9,932 nucleotides of DNA, from NCBI GenBank assembly GCA_034189085.1, contig JAXHVH010000054.1, forward strand, positions 1 to 9,932, given 5' to 3'. The stretch is from M55B129 sp034189085 (GTDB lineage Bacteria > Bacillota > Dethiobacteria > DTU022). Each line of letters starts with the position of its first letter. The first letter of the stretch is position 1. The translations under genes were made by a program, and so were the position numbers. Positions 6,403-9,932 of this stretch are shown in pieces. The notes below the pieces were generated by a model. That model searched no databases and was not told the DNA's origin. It saw only the letters and a program-made list of their open reading frames with translations.

Positions 6403-7581
6403 TTACTGTTCTCCCTCCGCCGGGCTTTTTTCACCAGCTTCAGGATCGGAGTACGTTTCAGCCATCCAGTCTTCAATTAAATACCAGATGGCATCTTTTT
6501 CAAGGCCCCGTCTCCAGCCGGCGATCCCGGCCAGCCTGTAACGTTCAACCAGCTCCAGTCGATAATACATGGAAGCTGTGTCTTCAAGCCACATTATATA
6601 ATCAAGATCATCTTTACTGTAAGAGGCGACATGCTGCTTTGCTTCCAAATCCCAGTATATTTCAGTTTCATTTTCTTCCATAATTTCCGAGGCACGCTGC
6701 ATGGAAAATGACCAGCAGTCCAGCACCAGGGGTTCTTCGCCTGAATTGTCAATTTCCCAGAGTCGAGTGTAAAAGGGAACACCCAGGATTAATTTCTCAG
6801 CAGGCACTTCCTGCAGGATTCGGCGGAGGCCACGCTCAACCCAGGGCAGGGAAGAGACGGACCCTGCGGTCGGCGATGCGCTGTAGTGTTCATCGTAGGC
6901 CATCAGGATAAGGTAATCTGCTTCGGCGGCCAGAGCACCCCTGTCATAACCGGTACTCCAGTATTCAGAACTGGAGATCATTGTCACATCAACGGAGAGA
7001 ACCAGGCTTTCCTCGCGGCACCGTTCGGCCAGCTCGGAGATGAAACGGGTGAAAAGGTTACGGTAGCCGGCATGAAAATTTTCAAAGTCGATGTTTATCC
7101 CGTCAAAATCGTAATAGAGGGCCAGGTCAATCAATTCATTGACAATTTTACGCCTGATCCAGTATCGGCTGAGGACAATAGCCGTTATTTCAGGATCAAA
7201 CGAATTGGTAACCAGGGGCCATATTTCATAACCGCGTTCCCGGGCCCAGTTCAGATAATTTTTATCCACATGGTTCTCTATGGTCCCCGCTTTATTAATG
7301 ATATTGAACCAGGTCGGTGATACTATCTGGACAGGTTTCATCGGGCCGATGGCAGCAGGACCGGGAGCGACGGGCGCATATTCCCAGACTAAAACCAGCG
7401 GGGGATTTGGTGGAACTTCATCTTCCACCCCCGGTTTTTCCGGGGGCTCATCTCGGATGAATAGGAAGAAAAGAAGTATGGCAAAAAGGAAAATTATGAT
7501 AGCAATGACAGCTATCGGCAAGAAGTTTGGATTGCCTGAAAAGCGATTTTTTATGTGGCATCCCCTGTTAAATTCCGGCAA
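6403..7581 (-). CDS. Membrane-anchored glycoside hydrolase family 18 protein
   Basis: This 392-residue protein has a short cytoplasmic tail, one strong membrane helix (about residues 20-42) acting as a signal anchor, a proline/acid-rich linker (44-62), then a GH18 TIM barrel. The catalytic segment is DFDGINIDFE, with D160, D165 and the presumed acid/base E167 of the D-x4-D-x-E pattern. MAYDEHY at 227-233 is the conserved substrate-positioning strand, followed by GVPFYTRLW and the closing GIAGWRRGLE strand. It most resembles the YaaH/YdhD/SleL group linked to spore cortex or cell-wall glycan processing, but has no LysM or SH3 repeats. It probably acts on peptidoglycan or chitin-like beta-1,4-GlcNAc outside the membrane. 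The start is TTG 7581, chosen because GGAGGT lies 9 bases upstream (7591-7596, minus strand); an upstream ATG at 7597 reads into another frame and stops. It is divergent from mttB. Confidence 0.9.
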   Translation of the reverse strand: MPEFNRGCHIKNRFSGNPNFLPIAVIAIIIFLFAILLFFLFIRDEPPEKPGVEDEVPPNPPLVLVWEYAPVAPGPAAIGPMKPVQIVSPTWFNIINKAGTIENHVDKNYLNWARERGYEIWPLVTNSFDPEITAIVLSRYWIRRKIVNELIDLALYYDFDGINIDFENFHAGYRNLFTRFISELAERCREESLVLSVDVTMISSSEYWSTGYDRGALAAEADYLILMAYDEHYSASPTAGSVSSLPWVERGLRRILQEVPAEKLILGVPFYTRLWEIDNSGEEPLVLDCWSFSMQRASEIMEENETEIYWDLEAKQHVASYSKDDLDYIMWLEDTASMYYRLELVERYRLAGIAGWRRGLEKDAIWYLIEDWMAETYSDPEAGEKSPAEGEQ

Positions 7582-7590
7582 GAGAGGTAA

Positions 7591-7596
7591 ACCTCC
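7591..7596 (-). promoter_or_regulatory. Ribosome binding site deciding a TTG start
   Basis: GGAGGT on the minus strand is 9 bases upstream of TTG 7581. The ATG overlapping this site (7599-7597) leads to a 15-codon frame ending in TAA, so the TTG is the real start of the GH18 gene. Confidence 0.75.
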
Positions 7597-7637
7597 ATGT
7601 TAGAATTTAGCTCCGGAAATGAAAAAATAGTTAACTT

Positions 7638-7646
7638 AGTATAGCA
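7638..7646 (-). promoter_or_regulatory. Candidate extended -10 promoter for the GH18 gene
   Basis: On the minus strand, TG-C-TATACT (7646-7638) is an extended -10 element about 50 bases upstream of the TTG start. The -35 position, TTTCGG, is poor. This would drive the GH18 gene and perhaps alkD. Confidence 0.4.
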
Positions 7647-7715
7647 CAATTGTAGTGGCTCCGAAATTTGTAAGGGAAACAAAATTGCCCTTCTTTTGAC
7701 ATTTCTTATGGAGCG

Positions 7716-7745
7716 ATGAGGCTTCAGTCGCAAACCTGACCTCAT
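7716..7745. repeat. Imperfect hairpin upstream of mttB
   Basis: ATGAGG-ct-TCAG at 7716-7727 pairs with CTGA-CCTCAT at 7736-7745, giving ten base pairs with a two-base bulge and the loop TCGCAAAC. A perfect palindrome, CCTCATGAGG (7740-7749), overlaps its right side. It lies upstream of the mapped mttB promoter, so it is more likely a protein-binding site than an mttB leader structure. Confidence 0.4.
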
Positions 7746-7910
7746 GAGGCAAGTTATCTGTCAGCCTTTGTCAGGTATAAAATGTCTGATAAATGTTAAC
7801 GGTAGTTTTTATGGACATGATTGATTATTTAAACATTTTTCAGGTAGATACTTCGATATGATTGAACCGATACAACTTCGGTAAAATTTCACGCGGGTGA
7901 TTGCGGCTCC

Positions 7911-7939
7911 TTGTTAGCTCAAACTTTACAAGCTATAAT
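7911..7939 (+). promoter_or_regulatory. Sigma-A-type promoter for mttB
   Basis: TTGTTA (7911-7916), a 17-base spacer and a perfect TATAAT (7934-7939) make the best vegetative promoter in the window. Transcription would start near 7946, giving a leader of about 66 bases. Two GGTACTG copies 30 bases apart straddle the predicted start and could be an operator. Confidence 0.7.
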
Positions 7940-8012
7940 GGTACTGTTCAAAAGGTTAATCATTCGCAAGGTACTGACCAATCAATAAGGAAGGCGAAAG
8001 GAGGTTTTCATA

Positions 8013-9482
8013 ATGCGGCGAAGCAAGGCGGCAGGTGAAACCATGTACGAAGGCATGGGTATCAACTGCCTGTCAGAAGCGGCGATCGATCGAATCCACG
8101 ATGCCACATTGGAAGTTTTAAAAATCACCGGTGTTAAAGTGTACAGTGAGGAAGCACTGGAAATTTATCACGGCGGCGGTTGTATGGTCGATAAAGAGAA
8201 AAAAACAGTTTATTTCCCTTCTCACATTGTAGAAGATTGTATTCGCTCTGCGCCCGCCACAGTTGTTCTGGCTGCTCGCAATCCGGAACATGATTATGTT
8301 ATGGGCGGCGAACGGGTAGGTTATTGCAACTTCAGCTGCGGGGTCCAGGTTGTTGATATTGAGGACGGTAACGTTCGTGATTCAACGAAAAAGGACACGG
8401 AGGATATTGCCAGGCTGGTTGACTATCTTGACCAGTACGACATCCTTGATTGTCCTGTTATCCCCAGGGATGTAAATCAGAAGGTTTTTCCACTCCATAA
8501 TTATGAAGCAATGATTTCAAATACCAGCAAACACTGCAGCACAGCTCCTTTTAGTTTTCGTTTGGCTGAGCTGATCATCGAAATGGCTTCGGCCGTGGCC
8601 GGAGGTAAAGACAAACTGCGGGAGAGGCCTATCATTTCGGCTGATGTCTGTCCCCAGAGTCCGCTTTCCCTGGCCCGTGAAACCTGTGAAACGATTATTT
8701 CCTACGCCAGGCACGAAATTCCGGTCAATGTTCTTTCCATGGCCCTGGCCGGCGGGACGAGTCCGGTGACCCTGGCCGGGACGCTGGTTACCCATAACGC
8801 TGAAGTGCTGGCCGGAATTTGCCTTACCCAGTTAACCAGGCGGGGTGCGCCGAATATATATGGGAGTTCAACGACAATCATGGAGATGCGCCGCGGCACA
8901 GCTACCGTAGGATGTCCGGAAATGGCGATTCTGGATGCCTGCGTAGCGGCCATGGCAAGGAAATACCGAATTCCCAGTTTTCTGGCCGGTTCATAGACAG
9001 ACAGCAAGATTGGTGACCTTCAGGCCGGTCAGGAACGCACTTTATCACTCATGACCGCATCGTTGGCAGGGGCCAACATGATATACGGTCTTGGTATGGT
9101 AGAGTCGGGAATGACCATGGATCTGGGCCTCCTGGTTGCCGACAATGAATTTGTTCGCATGATCAGGCGCATGCTGGACGGTGTTCCCGTCAATGATGAT
9201 ACTCTTGCCGTTGACATGATCAGGGAAGTGGGCATCGGCGGTGAATTTGTCACCCACCAGCATACCTACGATAATTTCAGGGAAAACCAGGTGCAAAGCG
9301 ACCTGATCGATCGCAACACCCGCGGTGTCTGGAAGGATGCCGGCGCCAAAAATATGCATACCCGCTGCAATGAAGCGGCTAAAGAAATTTTGGCTGCCCA
9401 TAAACCGGAACCACTGCCTGATGGGGTGGCCAAAACACTGCGGGATATTATTACCGAGGCGGAAAAAGAATTTACCAGATAA
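8013..9482 (+). CDS. mttB: Trimethylamine methyltransferase MttB with in-frame amber pyrrolysine
   Basis: Reading the TAG at 8994-8996 as pyrrolysine gives one 489-residue protein, close to the roughly 495 residues of Methanosarcina MttB. MttB moves a methyl group from trimethylamine to the cobalt of its corrinoid protein MttC, releasing dimethylamine; the Pyl imine ring is thought to bind and orient the amine. Family blocks are continuous across the TAG. Before it lie IPVNVLSMALAGGTSPV, TLAGTLVTHNAEVLAG, IYGSSTT, GTATVGCPE and IPSFLAGS. Codon 328 is the amber codon (Pyl is residue 334 in M. barkeri MttB), followed by TDSKIGDLQAG, SLAGANMIYGLGMVESGMTM and a C-terminal helix. There is no frame change and homology resumes at the very next codon. 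The true stop is TAA. AAAGGAGG (7997-8004), 8 bases upstream, fixes ATG 8013. mttC, ramA and pyl genes are not nearby. Automated pipelines would report two ORFs, 8013-8996 and one from 9051. Confidence 0.95.
8994..8996 (+). other. Amber codon read as pyrrolysine
   Basis: In-frame TAG, codon 328 of mttB, sits between FLAGS and TDSK. In archaeal and bacterial MttB the Pyl residue lies between the equivalent AGS/AGC and (S/T)D(S/A)K. This position and the intact downstream frame support recoding rather than a nonsense mutation. The cognate pylT tRNA and PylS are not in the window. Confidence 0.92.
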
Positions 9483-9512
9483 ATTGAAGGAGGCCGCAAG
9501 GCCTCCTTCAAT
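9483..9512 (+). terminator. Hairpin terminator directly after mttB
   Basis: A perfect 13-base-pair stem (ATTGAAGGAGGCC and its complement) closes on a GCAA tetraloop, starting one base after the TAA. There is no clear U-run after it (ACGTTAAATAAG), so it may work as a weak terminator or as a 3'-end stabiliser. It suggests mttB is transcribed alone. Confidence 0.65.
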
Positions 9513-9536
9513 ACGTTAAATAAGTTAATGAAATCA

Positions 9537-9577
9537 AGCCTGTCCACATAAGTATTAACTTATTTTTAGGACAGGCT
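9537..9577. terminator. Second hairpin, overlapping the end of the GNAT remnant
   Basis: AGCCTGTCC (9537-9545) pairs with GGACAGGCT (9569-9577), and inside it ATAAGT-ATTA-ACTTAT (9548-9563) forms a second stem. The right arm encodes the last three codons of the minus-strand GNAT fragment, so the structure probably terminates that transcript. It could also back up termination of mttB from the other side. Confidence 0.55.
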
Positions 9578-9814
9578 ATATTTCAACTCCGGTATAAGCC
9601 TTTTCCCATCGATTTTAGATCTGGTCCAACCTATCTTCCGGGCTCCCATCTTAAGATAAAAGGGCAGGGCTCCGGGGTCGGTGACCCAGGTCAATTCAGA
9701 GATTCCATTATCTCTGCATACCTGCAGAAGGTGCTGCCATAGCCTGCGGCCGAACCCCTTTCCGATGCAGTCATGCCTGATATAAAAATAATCGAGCTCA
9801 CCAGAATTTCCCTG
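9566..9814 (-). pseudogene. GNAT N-acetyltransferase, C-terminal fragment
   Basis: The minus strand is open for 82 codons, reading NSGELDYFYIRHDCIGKGFG, RRLWQHLLQVCRDNGISE, LTWVTDPGALPFYLKMG, ARKIGWTRSKIDGKRLIPEL, then KYSLS and TAA. This is the second half of a GNAT acetyltransferase: beta-4 (ELDYFYI), the acetyl-CoA pyrophosphate-binding loop with G-K-G-F-G, and the strand-helix pair ending ALPFYLKMGARKIG. The first 70-80 residues are missing; an in-frame TAA at 9817-9815 closes the frame and no start codon lies before the homology. The other frames upstream do not continue it. Homology ends beside a cluster of 21-base repeats. It is a different gene from the GNAT piece at the start of the window. 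The substrate is unknown. Confidence 0.85.
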
Positions 9815-9816
9815 TT

Positions 9817-9899
9817 AATTCCCAAAGTAAGTTCTACAGTGGACCACGGTGTAGCATTTAGTTTGGGAAGTATTTTTAGTAGAATTAAGTCTGGGAAGT
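9817..9899. repeat. Cluster of three related 21-base elements
   Basis: Copies on the plus strand lie at 9851-9871 and 9879-9899 (18 of 21 bases identical, 28-base period), both ending in TGGGAAGT. An inverted copy at 9817-9837 matches the third at 16 of 21. The shared pattern is GTAG(A/C)A, a variable centre, then T(T/C)TGGGAA. The array lies between the truncated GNAT piece and a new start codon near 9927, so it could be an operator for the next gene. Confidence 0.55.
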
Positions 9900-9922
9900 T
9901 TTCCTTAAAAGAGAAGGAGAGA

Positions 9923-9932
9923 ATGAATGAAA
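9923..9932 (+). CDS. Start of a gene running off the window end
   Basis: AAGGAG at 9914-9919 is followed by ATG at 9923 (3-base spacing) and ATG at 9927 (7-base spacing, then AAA). The second has the better spacing. Only two or three codons are visible, so nothing can be said about the product. Confidence 0.35.

Larger units (their letters stand above)
7600..8012. other. Divergent control region between the GH18 gene and mttB
   Basis: These roughly 410 bases contain no protein-like frame. They hold a candidate minus-strand promoter near 7640, an imperfect hairpin at 7716-7745, an inverted repeat ACCGA-N7-TCGGT at 7866-7882, the mttB promoter at 7911-7939, and a GGTACTG direct repeat (7940-7946 and 7970-7976, 30 bases apart). 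No cobalamin riboswitch core was recognised. The leader is long enough for regulated expression. Confidence 0.6.

Noticed and set aside
7660..7800. Cobalamin riboswitch upstream of mttB
   Set aside because: A GGGAAAC string occurs at 7674-7680, but the conserved core (GCCACTG and B12-box-like blocks) is missing, and the mttB promoter lies further downstream.
9015..9030. PYLIS-like stem after the amber codon (GACC-N8-GGTC)
   Set aside because: The stem is only 4 base pairs, and a required insertion element is not established for bacterial Pyl genes.
8013..9482. mttB as a pseudogene or as two separate genes (8013-8996 and from 9051)
   Set aside because: Homology continues without a gap or frame change through the TAG, which is at the known Pyl position, and ATG 9051 has no ribosome binding site.
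9817..9899. CRISPR array
   Set aside because: Only three imperfect copies, one inverted, with 7- and 13-base gaps; no spacer-sized intervals and no cas genes.

Overview
This window looks like chromosomal DNA from a spore-forming or spore-related anaerobic member of the Firmicutes (Clostridia, of the Peptococcaceae/Desulfotomaculum/Dethiobacter kind). The evidence is moderate GC content, strong AGGAGG-type ribosome binding sites, GTG and TTG starts, a membrane-anchored family 18 glycosidase of the type found with spore cortex enzymes, and above all a trimethylamine methyltransferase gene (mttB) with an in-frame amber codon exactly where pyrrolysine (Pyl) sits in this family. The taxonomic assignment is inference. 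No rRNA, tRNA, CRISPR array, insertion sequence or phage gene was seen.

Layout. Positions 1-1384 hold a decayed cluster. The front part of a GNAT acetyltransferase (with a one-base frameshift) is fused to the back part of an ABC-transporter ATPase, followed by the back half of its ABC-2 permease. Positions 1385-1712 hold a start-less minus-strand remnant of an unrecognised gene. Then come a minus-strand SIMPL-domain lipoprotein (1713-2456), a 390-base non-coding gap with candidate promoters, an MscL channel gene cut off after about 52 family-like codons (2847-3026), corA (3216-4283), a 50-residue single-helix membrane ORF overlapping the corA stop (4283-4435), and rsgA (4485-5564). rsgA converges on a minus-strand pair: an AlkD-like DNA glycosylase (5587-6306) preceded by a GH18 glycosidase (6403-7581). 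A 431-base divergent control region leads to mttB (8013-9482), which has its own sigma-A-type promoter, an excellent RBS and a strong hairpin after its stop. The window ends with a minus-strand C-terminal fragment of a second GNAT protein, a cluster of three related 21-base elements, and the RBS and start of a further plus-strand gene.

How the genes work together. The intact genes are mostly independent housekeeping functions: divalent cation transport, 30S maturation, alkylated-base repair, envelope or spore peptidoglycan metabolism. The one clear catabolic gene is mttB, which would methylate a corrinoid protein from trimethylamine. Its corrinoid partner, the reductive activator and the pyl genes are not in this window and must be elsewhere if it works.

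Two themes deserve attention. First, amber recoding: mttB is split in two unless TAG is read as Pyl, and every intact recognisable gene here ends in TAA or TGA. Second, six broken or start-less gene pieces lie within 10 kb (two GNATs, ABC ATPase, ABC permease, mscL, an unknown), most cut abruptly. This suggests either ongoing deletion or decay, or assembly artefacts in the source contig.
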